Below are positions 22,911-34,118 of a stretch of DNA of 64,000 nucleotides, piece by piece. The DNA comes from Branchiostoma floridae (lineage: Eukaryota; Chordata; Leptocardii; Amphioxiformes; Branchiostomatidae). The stretch is taken from NCBI RefSeq assembly GCF_000003815.2, contig NC_049986.1, positions 10,528,369-10,592,368 on the forward strand, written 5' to 3'. Both the position numbers and the translations under genes were made by a program. The notes beneath the pieces were generated by a model. The model did not search any database. It had not been told where the DNA came from and saw only the letters and a list, made by a program, of their open reading frames with translations. The number at the start of each line of letters is the position of its first letter. The first letter of the stretch is position 1.

Positions 22911-25194
22911 ATGCTCTTTTTGGGTCAGGAGAGCAAATTAATAGTTTTCAACAAACAAGGTGTATGTCTGATGTCGAGGAACCGTTCCGCATGCAATAAA
23001 GTTGGTTTGGAGGAAATCGGACATTGTTTCGCGAAACCTGAATTTTTGGTGAAAAATGCTCTTTTTGGCTCAGTGGAGGAAATTACCATTTGTCGACAAA
23101 AAATGTGTATGTCTGATGTCGAGGAACCATTCCGCATGCAATAAAGTTGGTTTCGAGGAAATCGGACATTGTTTCGCGAAACCTGAATTTTTTGTGAAAA
23201 ATGCTCTTTTTGGCTCAGCAGAGGAAATTACCATTTGTCGACAAAAAATGTGTATGTCTGATGTCGAGGAACCATTCCGCATGCAATAAAGTTGGTTTCG
23301 AGGAAATCGGACATTGTTTCGCGAAACCTGAATTTTTTGTGAAAAATGCTCTTTTTGGCTCAGCAGAGCAAATTACCATTTTTCGACAAAAAATGTGTAT
23401 GTCTGATGTCGAGGAACCGTTCCGCATGCAATAAAGTTGGTTTGGAGGAAATCGGACATTGTTTCGCGAAACCTGAATTTTATGTGAAAAATGCTCTTTT
23501 TGGCTCAGCAGAGGAAATTACCATTTGTCGACAAAAAATGTGTATGTCTGATGTCGAGGAACCATTCCGCATGCAATAAAGTTGGTTTGGAGGAAATCGG
23601 ACATTGTTTCGCGAAACCTGAATTTTTGGTGAAAAATGCTCTTTTTGGCTCAGTGGAGGAAATTACCATTTTTCGACAAAAAATGTGTATGTCTGATGTC
23701 GAGGAACCATTCCGCATGCAATAAAGTTGGTTTCGAGGAAATCGGACATTGTTCGCGAAACCTGAATTTTTTGTGAAAAATGCTCTTTTTGGCTCAGCAG
23801 AGGAAATTACCATTTGTCGACAAAAAATGTGTATGTCTGATGTCGAGGAACCATTCCGCATGCAATAAAGTTGGTTTCGAGGAAATCGGACATTGNNNNN
23901 NNNNNNNNNNNNNNNNNNNNNNNNNNNNNNNNNNNNNNNNNNNNNNNNNNNNNNNNNNNNNNNNNNNNNNNNNNNNNNNNNNNNNNNNNNNNNNNNNNNN
24001 NNGCATGCAATTAAGTTGGTTCCGAGGAAATCGGACATTGTTTCGCGAACCCTGTATTTTTTGTGAAAAATGCTCTTTTTGGCTCAGGAGAGCAAATTAC
24101 CATTTTTCGGCAAAAAATATGTATGTCTGGTGTCGAGGAATCGTTCCGCATGCAATTAAGTTGGTACGGAGAAAATCATACATTGTTTCGCGAAACCTGT
24201 ACTTTTTGTGAAAAATGCTCTTTTTGGCTCAGCAGAGCAAATTACCATTTGTCGTTCTAAAAATGTGTATGTCTGATGTCGAGGAACCATTCCGCATGCA
24301 ATAAAGTTGGTTTCGAGGAAATCGGACATTGTTTCGCGAAACCTGAATTTTTTGTGAAAAATGCTCTTTTTGGCTCAGCAGAGGAAATTACCATTTGTCG
24401 ACAAAAAATGTGTATGTCTGATGTTGAGGAACCGTTCCGCATGCAATAAAGTTGGTACGGAGAAAATCATACATCGTTTCGCGAATCCTGTACTTTTTGT
24501 GAAAAATGCTCTTTTTGGCTCAGCAGAGGAAATTACCATTTGTCGACAAAAAATGTGTATGTCTGATGTCGAGGAACCGTTCCGCATGCAATAAAGTTGG
24601 TTTCGAGGAAATCGGACATTGTTTCGCGAAACCTGAATTTTTTCAGAAAAATGCTCTTTTTGGCTCAGTAGAGCAAATTACCATTTTTCGACAAAAAATG
24701 TGTATGTCTGATGTTGAGGAATCGTTCCGCATGCAATGAAGTGGGTTCCGACAAAATCGGACATCGTTTCACGAAACCTGCATTTTTTGTGAAAAATGCT
24801 CTTTTTGGCTCAGGAGAGCAAATTACCATTTTTCGACAAACAAGGTATATGCCTGATGTAGAGGAACCATTCCGCATCCAATAAAGTTGGTTCCGAGGAA
24901 ATCGGACATTGTTTCGCGAAACCTGAATTTTTTGTGAAAAATGGTCTTTTTGGCTCGGGGGAGCAAATTACCATTTTTCGACAAACAAGGTGTATGTCTG
25001 ATGTCGAGGAATTTTTCCGCATGCAATAAAGTTGGTTCCGAGGAAATCGGACATTGTTTCGCGAAACCTGTATTTTTTGTGAAAAATGCTCTTTTTGGCT
25101 CAAGAGAGCAAATTACTATTTTTCGACAAACAATGTGTATGTCTGATCGGAAATCGGACTTCTTTTCGCGAAACCTGTACTTTTTGTGAAAAAT
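22911..25194. repeat. 145-bp satellite array, about 16 units
   Basis: The anchor ATGCTCTTTTTGG starts at 22911, 23056, 23201, 23346, 23491, 23636, 23780, (one unit largely in the N-gap), 24070, 24215, 24361, 24506, 24651, 24796, 24941 (variant) and 25086. Spacing is 145 with single-base changes. Each typical unit carries three short palindromes: GTTTCGCGAAAC, TGTCGACA (or a TTTCGACA variant) and GCATGC. It also carries an AATAAA. Because 145 is not a multiple of three, the short open frames in each unit cannot join, so I read the array as non-coding. Central units are nearly identical and edge units are diverged. Confidence 0.95.
23896..24002. other. Assembly gap, 107 N, inside the 145-bp array
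   Basis: The anchors on either side (23780 and 24070) are exactly 290 bases apart, two satellite periods, so the stated gap length agrees with the array phase. Confidence 0.95.
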
Positions 25195-25199
25195 GAGAG

Positions 25200-25600
25200 G
25201 TGGGGGTAACAAATCCATAGAAAATACGAAATGGTATTTCCTAGGATCCGTCTGCCGTGAGGTGGGGCAACGAATCCATAGAAAATACGGAAAGGGTATT
25301 TCCTATGATCCGTCTGCTGTGAGGTGGGCAACGAATCCATAGAAAATACGGAAAAGGATTTGCTAGGATCCATCTGCCGTGAGGTGGGGCAACGTATTCG
25401 TAGAAAATACGGGAAAGGGATTTGCTAGGATCCATAGATTGACCCTGGACATTTCTGTCGCGAAGTGGGCCATCTGAACCATAGAAAATACAGAAAAGAG
25501 ATTCGTTAGGATCTGCAGATTATCCTTGATGCCTTTTTGCCGTGAAATGGGCCAGCGGATCCATAGAAATACGGAATAGGGATCTTCTAGTATTTGTGTA
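25200..25600. repeat. 61-bp tandem repeat changing to an ~82-bp unit
   Basis: AATCCATAGAAAATACG or a variant starts at 25212, 25273, 25334 and 25395 (61 bp each), then at about 25477 and 25558 (82 and ~81 bp). The longer units contain about 21 extra bases after the GGATC motif. Units also share GTGAGGTGGGGCAACG and CTAGGATCC. The array abuts the 145-bp satellite directly. Confidence 0.9.
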
Positions 25601-25748
25601 TTTTCAGAACGTACTTTTATCGAAGAGTGGGCCCGCCGATGGGTAAAATGTTTTTATGACGCAAAAGGAAACTCAAGACCAGATTGAACATTGCAGATTT
25701 CCAAATTGAAGGATTCGAGCAAATGACATTTTCGTATTTGTTAACAGT

Positions 25749-25930
25749 AAGGGATCCAACTGTATACGACATAGTATCTCTTCGTATTTTTCATCCTAGC
25801 GGATACAGTATCGTATCTGTTCAGTGTTTTGTCGTATCCTATTAGAATCTGTGATTCGTTCGTATTTGTTTGGATTCTTCCGCATCCGCACCTAACGAAT
25901 ACCGCGGTATATGCCCGCATCCGTATCCAT
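25749..25930 (-). repeat. Right long inverted repeat of the composite
   Basis: Inverted partner of 22702-22891. Begins AGGGATCCAACTGTATACGAC and ends CCGTATCCAT, next to the flank tandem repeat that starts at about 25940. Confidence 0.65.
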
Positions 25931-25939
25931 TTTGTCCAG

Positions 25940-26440
25940 TGTGACTTTCTTTGTTCAAACTTTGCAATTAGCAAACTGTCTTGCTTGCAAAGTGTGTCTG
26001 GTGGGTCTATGGTCACCATGGCACTTCAGCAACAGAGAAGTAAAGCTCATAAATGTGCTAATAACAATAATGTGCATTCGCAGACATGAGTTTGTTGTAG
26101 ACATTTCTTTGCTCAAACTTTGTAACTAGAAGACTATCGTAGTTGCCAAAAATTCTGGCGAGTTTGTAGCAACAGTGATTTTTCAGCAACAGAGGAAGAA
26201 AACTAATTTAAATTGTAGCTGCAAAGTGTCTCTGGCGAGTCAATGGTCACAATGGAATTTCAGCAACAGAGGAAGAGACCCCATAAATGTGCTAATGTAC
26301 ATTCTCAGACGTCTAGACACAGACAGTCAGGAGCTTGTTTCGGAAATTTCTTTGCTCAAACTTTGTAACTAGCAGGCTGCCAAAAAATCTAGAGAGTTTG
26401 TGGTAACAGTGACTTTTCAGCAACAGTGGAAGAAAGCTCA
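25940..26440. repeat. ~234-bp higher-order tandem repeat, about 2 copies
   Basis: CAGCAACAG starts at 26027, 26184, 26261 and 26418, spacings 157, 77 and 157, so the full period is 234. TTTCTTTG(C/T)TCAAACTTTG recurs at 25945, 26104 and 26347, and TCTGGYGRGTC and TGGTCACMATGG also recur. A diverged copy lies left of the island at 20832-21100. Confidence 0.75.
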
Positions 26441-29400
26441 TACGTTTTTTGGTGAGTTCGACAGAATGCAGAATGGCATAAATGCAAAGATAAAAGCTTA
26501 CTTATTGATATCATTAGGTACTGACATTCAAAATATTGTAATTAGAGCGTTTTATTACCTTTCGATCCTTTACGATGAACCAGAAATTCACTGACCTTTA
26601 TGTTGATGTTCGTAATTAGCAATGATGATTAGATCATAGTTATTTTGGCATATTCAACATTTTTTTCTGGTGCTTTCTTGTTTAAGACATTTAGTAGCGA
26701 CGAATATTTGGGACGATCAAAATGCAAATAGGGACACAAATATGGCGGCGGCAAAAGCGGTGGTGTCAAATTCACCGCTTGAAATATGTTTGCATCGTAT
26801 ATCATTTCTCTTTTTTTCACAATCTTATACATTCACAACTAAAATACAAACATCATGGCTGCTATTATTTACGTCTACTTAACGGTTTACAAACTGTGCT
26901 TCTCCGGAACAAATGATTCTAATGGCATGCCGAACACACACTTTGGAAGCCCTGTCACTATATCACGAAAGGTAATCAAGTCTAATGCATATGGCGCCTC
27001 CTATCCACTCACCCTGGCAAGATGCCACGGCACCCTGGCGTGTTAGGACATGGACCAATGAATTTACGTCTAACTTTTTTTTTCTAACTGACGCGACTGC
27101 AATTACGTTCAGGCTCCGCTAGTCTTCTTTAACCCGCTGTCACGTACTTATCTGTTCTCTTCACAGGGTTATTTTGGATTATAAGATTAACAGTGGGTTC
27201 GTTATAGATTTTGAAGAGCGCCATATGTAGTAAAAGGCAAGTTAAGTTTGAGTACTTTCCGTACCAAATGGTGCATTAGGTGGCGATTATCTTCTTTGCA
27301 GTGCCTTTGTGCCACAAGGACTTTTGTGCAATTGCTGCAGCACAAAGCTAGTCCACTAGTAGTGGTGTGCTCAGCAACTATACTCTTTCAAAAATGCTGA
27401 GAGCGAAGCAAAAAACAACAACAAAAAAACGGCATGCACCATCTTTAAAGTCTTTGGTATGACTCGGTCGGGAAACTTTCAAATTACCGACTGATAGGCG
27501 AAACAGCTACCCGCTTGGCCATTTCATTGCCTTGTTTTGTATAGGATCATATAAGATGTTCATGTTGAACGTCGATAACAAGAGTTCAGAAAGAATTTTA
27601 AAGAATAATGACACTAACTAAAGGTGGTGACACAAAGGAGTAAATAACAACTAATGAACTGATGACCTAAACAACATTATGGTGATTCTTAAATCAAGAA
27701 TTAATAAGTAGATTAACGTGAGTAATAACCATAAAAAATAGTAAACGTTTAACTGATCACACAAAATTTGAAAATGACTCTTATAACTTTATAATAAGTA
27801 AATAATTACTAAGCAAATTCTAGAAAGGAAATTGAGTACAGCCATTGTGTACACTTGATTAATCTTTATGGACTTTTGGTCTTTATCTCGCGTCACTAAT
27901 AATAAGATTTAAGGTGTGAGTTAAGCCGGAGCGTGCTTTGATTCTCCTAGCTTGACACTCCATTGATGGAGTGAAAATGACACCGCAGGAGCTGATCCTG
28001 TTAGACAGTTTGATTGAATCAAGTGCGAGAGCAGCAAAGAGATATCTAAAGAACTTGACGCCGGGAGAGGCGGGGTGTCCGACTTAATTTGATTTCCCAA
28101 GGCGATTAATGTACCAAAGTGCATGAGATGAAGTCCTCCTGGGTGCGATATTTAGTCACGCCGGCGTTAAGTAATGCGGACCCCTTATGGTTGGAATTGA
28201 TAAAATGGCGGGCCTCTGGGCGTTTTAATGTTCAATGTCAATTTAATAAAAGGAACGGAATTCAATAACGGCGAAAATCACCTAGCCGTAAGTCATAATT
28301 CAGTGGGGAGAGCGCCAAACCTAATGTCAATCATTTCTACACTCGGGGAAGCTTCGCAGACCATGAGCTGGATTCAGTAGTGCGTAGAAAGGGCAGCCAA
28401 GGAGAACTGAATCGCAGGGGAATATTCTAGCCACAAGGATTGCCGTTGAAGGTTTTATTTTGGATTCTTTGAAGATGATTATAACCCCAAGCACCTCTAA
28501 AAAGAGTCTGCCAAGCAAGACCTGGCTTTAAGTTATAAAGGTCTTGTTCGCCTTTATCCACTGGATAACTCATATGCCGCAGCTTGACTTATCGAAAATA
28601 TAAGATAAAAATGTATTTAAAACTAAACTGAAAACCCAGTTAAAAAATTATATTCAGAGGTATCAAGTCGACGGATGGAAGTTCCGAATTGCAACATTAT
28701 TTCATATATTTTACAATATTTCCTAATATCAACAAAACGTTATTATCTTCATTCTTAGAACTTCATGTATCGAAAATATTCCGAAATGTAATTAAATTAT
28801 GCATGAAAACCAAGATGAAAACAGGATATTTATGGATATCGATTTTAAGGACAGGAATTTGAAGTTGAATAAATTTTTGAATTTTAAAACAATCGCCCGT
28901 CCTCTTCATATCGCTTAATACCCTGTTCGAAAAAAAAATGCAACGGATTTAGGCTACCCCGCGGATAAAGGGACATTAACGCTATGTTTAGGTTCTTACC
29001 ACTTCATAGACATCAAGGCAGAATCGTCAGGTTCTAATATTCTCATGAAATCTCCTCGCTACCTGTTGAGGAAATTAAAACGCAAACTGCGAATCTACTG
29101 GGATACCAGCCTCTCAGATGAAGATTAAATAGATTCTTACTATGCCTAGGGAGACTTCAATCTAACGAACATAGTTAGCGGGAAAATGATTACATAAAGT
29201 CGAATCAGAAGACATACGTCATCGTTTCTTTGATATTTGTCAGCGCATTCAGATATTAGAAGTATAAACATTTATTTAAGAGTTGTGCGAGCTCGGAAAT
29301 TTAAGATGCCTTCGGATTGCTAGCATGTATAATCTTTTCGAATGTCTTCATACATTACCATCACTGATATGCAAATTCCATTTTCTACCTTTTTACTTAA

Positions 29401-31008
29401 TTTATGTAGTTCTTTGTTGCATAACATTTGTTGTATAAAATCATATCATTGCTGCATTGAAGTTGAAACAAACCTTCGTTTTTTTATGTATATAGAGTTG
29501 ATTGAAAACCGCTCTAGTGGTAACATGTGTGTCCCTGAATAAATGAAATAAAATGAAAATGTGAGTCAACGAAATTTCTACCGAACACAGTATCATAGGA
29601 TAGAAACTATACGATTACTGTCTTAAGGATTTAAACTATCACATAAGATAATACATGGATTGTAATTGCCTCTAGAAATTTATTTGGTTTATGTTGTAAA
29701 CCATTTGTATAGGAGGCACGCAATTGAGATTGTTTCAAACTGGTTGTGGGTTTACTGAAAAACAATGAAACACTGAATAACAAAACGAGTGAAATTTTCT
29801 AATAATTTCAGTATTTCAACATATATTAAACTAGTGAAATTTGACAAAGATCTCCAAAAATTGAACACGGATTCCGCTAAACCAAGCTGAGTCTACTCTG
29901 CCAGCAAAGTTGCCCCTCAAAAATGCAGGAAATAGCGTTTCAGAGTATCTTAGATTTCATAATTTTCCCTGACCGTTACGTGGAAGTCTCTGTCGTCCGA
30001 CAGGATTTTCGTTCAAAATCCACGGACGGAAACAAATTAAGGACGGCTAGATCACTGGTAACAAGTGTCTGCATCTAAACTACATTGACATAGTACAAAA
30101 ATCAGTACCAAGTAGATTTTCAAACTGGTGGTCCACACGAATTCACCCGACAAACTACAGTGGTCCATGAGTCCACCATTATGGTTAGAGAGATGATGCC
30201 CTACGTGAACCATTACCCCAGCTCATAATAGAACGATGCTCCATTTCACCCCTCTAACGACAAATGAAACGGACCTATATTGTCCGTAGATAATGATGGA
30301 AGTAAATCTCCCAACCCAGGGTTCGCCGGGGCCATGAGGGGAATGTTCTAATTACAAGTAGAAACATAAATTGTGTCAGCGATTTTCCCCAAGTTAACTT
30401 GGAAAGTATTGACCGCTCCCTATAGGGTATAAATAACGTGCCCATAAGACCCTACCTCGGACCACTAGTTGCTTAATAGAGAGTATTGAATAGTAGACAT
30501 TATTAGAAAGACTGTATTATCTTCTTATTAACTCCTGCCACTCAGACTACAGATGAGTAGCAGAGAAAAGTGTCTTCTATTGTCTCAAGGGAAACTGATA
30601 TATTTCTTTGATCACCATAGTAATAGGCATGGCGACAAAGACCGGATTATCTTTATCTCCCAAAGCTCGACGTATCGACAATATCCCGAAAATGTAATTA
30701 AAACTTACAAGAACCCCCTGTCTTTCTGGAGACAGTACCATCAAGTTAATGAAGTGCTGGAAAAAGGAACAACGTGTTGCAAAGGTTCTGAGCAAAAGCC
30801 CGATCTAAAGATATACTGGAGCAGAGTTAGTGGCGACAATATGGGACATGCCAAATATCAAGAAAAGTTGACCCAGGAGTTTCGGAGTTACACATACATA
30901 GCATAGCTTTTATATGGCATTAATAGCCCAAGTCATGTATATATATGCTATAATTCTAAAAAAAAAACACTTTAAACTAGTGTTGAAAGGGCCTTGGAGG
31001 CAAAATTC

Positions 31009-31012
<4 letters not shown>
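26441..31012. other. Non-coding stretch
   Basis: No gene recognised. 27900-28300 is less A+T-rich and non-repetitive and could be regulatory, but no motif decides it. A 117-codon frame at 30553-30906 has no recognisable domain. Confidence 0.45.
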
Positions 31013-31057
<45 letters not shown>

Positions 31058-31265
31058 TCACACACACACTATCACACACAAACACACACATTGCACACAC
31101 ACACACACACACTATCACACACAAACACACACATTACACACACTGACATGCACACACACACACACAGTGACACACATGAACAAACACGCACACACACACG
31201 TACATACAAACACAGACACAGACACTAACATATACACACAAGCGCACACGTACATACATACATAT
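31013..31265. repeat. (CA)n microsatellite, interrupted
   Basis: Begins with about 42 bases of pure AC and continues as interrupted CACACA with TATCA, TTGCA and ACATAC variants to about 31265. Open frames across it (TH/HT dipeptides) are artefacts. Confidence 0.95.
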
Positions 31266-31274
31266 ACACAGTAA

Positions 31275-32755
31275 GGAATATTCCAACAAATTCGTCAATG
31301 TTAAAATAACTTTAAGAACCACGACATTCTAATATCCGCCAATGCATATACAAACATTCATCAAAGATTGAACAATCCGTTAAAAGTCTGGCTGGTAATT
31401 AACTTTATGATGTCTGGAGTAGAAACATCTCAAGAAGTTCCTGTTCATATTTCAAATGGTAATCACATTATTGTGTATATTATATTGACGAATGCGAAAC
31501 TAATATGTCTGGCACAAAATAACTTCATTACAAAACACACGGTAGTGGCGACTCATATTACAAAGTAATGGAGGTGCCTCCTTGCACTCTGCCTGACCCC
31601 AATGTCACACAAGTACAACTCGGTAAGATCTAAACATCCCATTTCGGTATGCACATGATGCTTATGGGTCTATATACATGAGCAAAACGACCGCCCCTGA
31701 CAATATCCCGCTTTGATAAGGATATAACCCTTGTAGAGGTGTTAACAGAAGAGCTCTTAACTTTGTCGTTGGTTTTCTGTTCATACAAAAGCTCGTTTTC
31801 TGTCGCACACTTTGGCGAGATTGCGGAAATTACAAGAGGTAGTATAAGAGTCAAATAAAGGATGTCGATATTTAAGAGGAGTTGCTAACGAATCCCCTTC
31901 TTATCCTAGTCTTATCATCCTTGCCGACTAGACTAACTTACAGTAGCACATGAAAGTACTTCATGGTTTCAGTCAACGGTAAGGATATTACATCTGACTA
32001 AGGTATATTGAAAGTTGAATCATTCATTTATTATTGACTACTAGGAAAATGGTTTGTAATACCTACTAATTCCCACATACTGTTTTCTGCAACCACGTTT
32101 ATGCGTTGTTTTAGTAGCAATGACTAAGAGCACATAACACTCCAATCAAGCTGCTGCCAGTCACAAAACTTTATCACCAATTCTAAAGCAATATAAGTTA
32201 AAAGGCAACTAAGGACCAAAATGGTATACGATACGCTGAAGTGGCTTATACATAAGCAGGTTTATCTTATATAAGTTTAAATGGCACTTAACTAGAGCTA
32301 GCGTCGGTGTAGCGTTTTTGTAGAGTGTGGCCAAGAACATGTTGGTCTTGAGTTAGAATTTGCTGACATTATATTATTACCGAAGTTTCGCAATTGGGGA
32401 ACGTTCAGTATACACGGATTTCATTACTTAACTCAGGTGAAGATGAGGTCTTAGCTTCAGCAAGGGACGTTCCTTGAATATGACGTTTAATTGAGGTCCA
32501 ACTTTGAGCAGAGTCACACATCGAGCACTATACTTAAGCCAAGGGCACAACCCGCCGTACGTGCAAATACGTGCTGTCTACGTGCCCAAACGTGGGCAAT
32601 CTTCCGTACGAACTCGTAGGGAATCCGACAGATTTTGGAGCACGCATACACGCCGCAGAACTTTACGTGCAAGCAAAACTTTGTGTTGATGTACTCCCTC
32701 CCTGCTCTTGCCAGTCGTTCCCTACGTTTTCAGAAATACGTGGCGGACGTGGCCC
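31275..32755. other. Non-coding stretch; ACGTG-rich patch near its end
   Basis: 32545-32750 repeats TACGTGC/ACGTGGGC-like hexamers several times and runs into a gap; it may be the end of an unidentified repeat cut by missing sequence. Confidence 0.4.
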
Positions 32756-32855
32756 NNNNNNNNNNNNNNNNNNNNNNNNNNNNNNNNNNNNNNNNNNNNN
32801 NNNNNNNNNNNNNNNNNNNNNNNNNNNNNNNNNNNNNNNNNNNNNNNNNNNNNNN
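32756..32855. other. Assembly gap, 100 N
   Basis: Exactly 100 N, a common placeholder length, so the true size may differ. Confidence 0.95.
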
Positions 32856-33345
32856 TTTTTAAAAAGAAGACAGCGGACAATTGAATTAGTCTTTACCGGC
32901 AGTAATACGTATCAGCAACCACGATTTTACAACCCAACGTTTGCGATGGCTCAAACAATGTCAGACCCAATCATCACTTTTTACGCGATGAGCTTGGACA
33001 TGGATTTAATTACGACTACAACATGAATTCCATCCAATTATATGCTTTGTAAAGTGCCCTGATGGAATTTTATGTTTGCTGTCCGACGATCCTTTGGGCA
33101 GATGGACTTTTACAGCTCTCTCTATAGAAGAGACCTGATCACCTTAAACGACTATCGATCCGCGTTGGTGTGGCGGTGATACGGTGCGAGATCTCTTGTA
33201 CTTGAACCACTATTTATCGACAGGAAAAGGCCAACTAATTCCCCTTCTATTCACAGCAGTACAGATTCTACTAGATTGCTTTGTTGTGTCAGAATAGGTT
33301 TTGAGTAGACCATAACAAGCAGGAAGGATACGTTCAGCAGCCCTT
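32856..33345. other. Non-coding stretch between a gap and the LINE remnants
   Basis: No feature recognised. Confidence 0.45.
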
Positions 33346-33606
33346 GTGCAGAACACATTTAAACTCATACATATTCTACAAGATCAACCAATTCAATTCT
33401 ACAGTTTTAAAGTGTCAAAGCCATCCAACTTGTCATCAACTCAAAATGCAAGTCGTTCCCCAGTGGACTGTCCAGGAGTGTCAGACGTACCCATTCAGCT
33501 TGCTACCAGCTGCCAAATAGCCAAACCAGTTAAGGAGTGGAACAGTCTGCCAGCAGAGGTAGTTTTCAGCCCCACTCTTGACAATTTGAAGTTACAGATA
33601 TAAATC
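33346..33606 (+). pseudogene. LINE reverse-transcriptase C-terminal remnant 1
   Basis: The 85-codon frame ends VKEWNSLPAEVVFSPTLDNL plus four residues. This resembles the extreme C-terminal segment of many non-LTR retrotransposon ORF2 proteins (pattern R/K-x-W-N-S-L-P-x-x-x-V-x-x-x-S/T-L-x-x-F/L-K). The upstream part is degenerate and the catalytic reverse-transcriptase motifs are absent. A C-rich tract (TCCTCCCCACCCATCCCTCC) follows the stop, as in a 3' UTR. It is a 5'-truncated dead copy; the clade is undetermined. Confidence 0.5.
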
Positions 33607-33783
33607 TTATTTCCTCCCCACCCATCCCTCCATCACCATTAAAACATCACATTGTCCTCACTCAACTCTCGCAGTAGATTCCTCCAGAATGTATAGGCAA
33701 CTTAATCTTCATCAAGAAGAAGGCCCTTTCTCTACCGGGCCATTTGGACAAACCTACCGTCTACGTGTAGCATCAAAGTTCTG

Positions 33784-33977
33784 TCCAGTCTTATAAACTT
33801 CGAAAAGTCAATAGAGTTGTCGACATTGCTCTTCCGTGCCATCAATATATGGATCACCCAACCATCAAACATTGACTCTTTGTCCAGCCTTTTGAAACTT
33901 CAAAAGGCAATCCACCATTTGTTCGCACATCTATGTATGTTTCTTTTAACTTTTTTTTTTACTTGTACGTTATGTTT
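33784..33977 (+). pseudogene. LINE reverse-transcriptase C-terminal remnant 2, cut by a gap
   Basis: The frame around 33826-33935 reads LLFRAINIWITQPSNIDSLS and then SLLKLQKAIHHLF. It fits the same ORF2 C-terminal pattern (F-x-R-A-x-x-x-W-N-S-L-P-x-x-x-x-x-x-x-S-L-x-x-F-K) with the usual N-S-L replaced by I-T-Q. It lies about 220 bases after remnant 1 in the same orientation and runs into the N-gap. Confidence 0.4.
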
Positions 33978-34118
33978 NNNNNNNNNNNNNNNNNNNNNNN
34001 NNNNNNNNNNNNNNNNNNNNNNNNNNNNNNNNNNNNNNNNNNNNNNNNNNNNNNNNNNNNNNNNNNNNNNNNNNNNNNNNNNNNNNNNNNNNNNNNNNNN
34101 NNNNNNNNNNNNNNNNNN
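33978..34118. other. Assembly gap, 141 N
   Basis: N run directly after a poly-T stretch, so the missing bases may be low-complexity. Confidence 0.95.

Larger units (their letters stand above)
22702..25930. mobile_element. Foldback-like composite: satellites enclosed by ~185-bp inverted repeats
   Basis: 22702-22891 and the reverse complement of 25749-25930 align along their length. Over a ~90-base core (22754-22845 against 25794-25887) I estimate 80-85% identity by eye, including an exact AACAAATACGAACGAATC. Between them lie a 145-bp tandem array (22911-25194) and a 61/82-bp array (25200-25600). No transposase is visible. The layout resembles foldback-type elements, which have long inverted ends rich in tandem repeats, but it could also be a satellite expanded inside an ordinary inverted-repeat element. 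No target-site duplication was identified. Confidence 0.55.

Noticed and set aside
22911-25194. Repeated 77-codon open frames, one per satellite unit
   Set aside because: They recur because the DNA repeats. The 145-bp period breaks the frame between units and the same stops recur in each, so they are not a protein family.
22911-25194. CRISPR-like array
   Set aside because: Units are directly tandem with no unique spacers, and the DNA is animal.
30553-30906. 117-codon plus-strand open frame
   Set aside because: Composition and context look like chance; no family recognised.
30914-31228. 104-codon Thr-His repeat protein
   Set aside because: Translation of the CA microsatellite.
32545-32755. 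ACGTG-rich patch as a transposon end
   Set aside because: No partner arm visible; the N-gap cuts it off.
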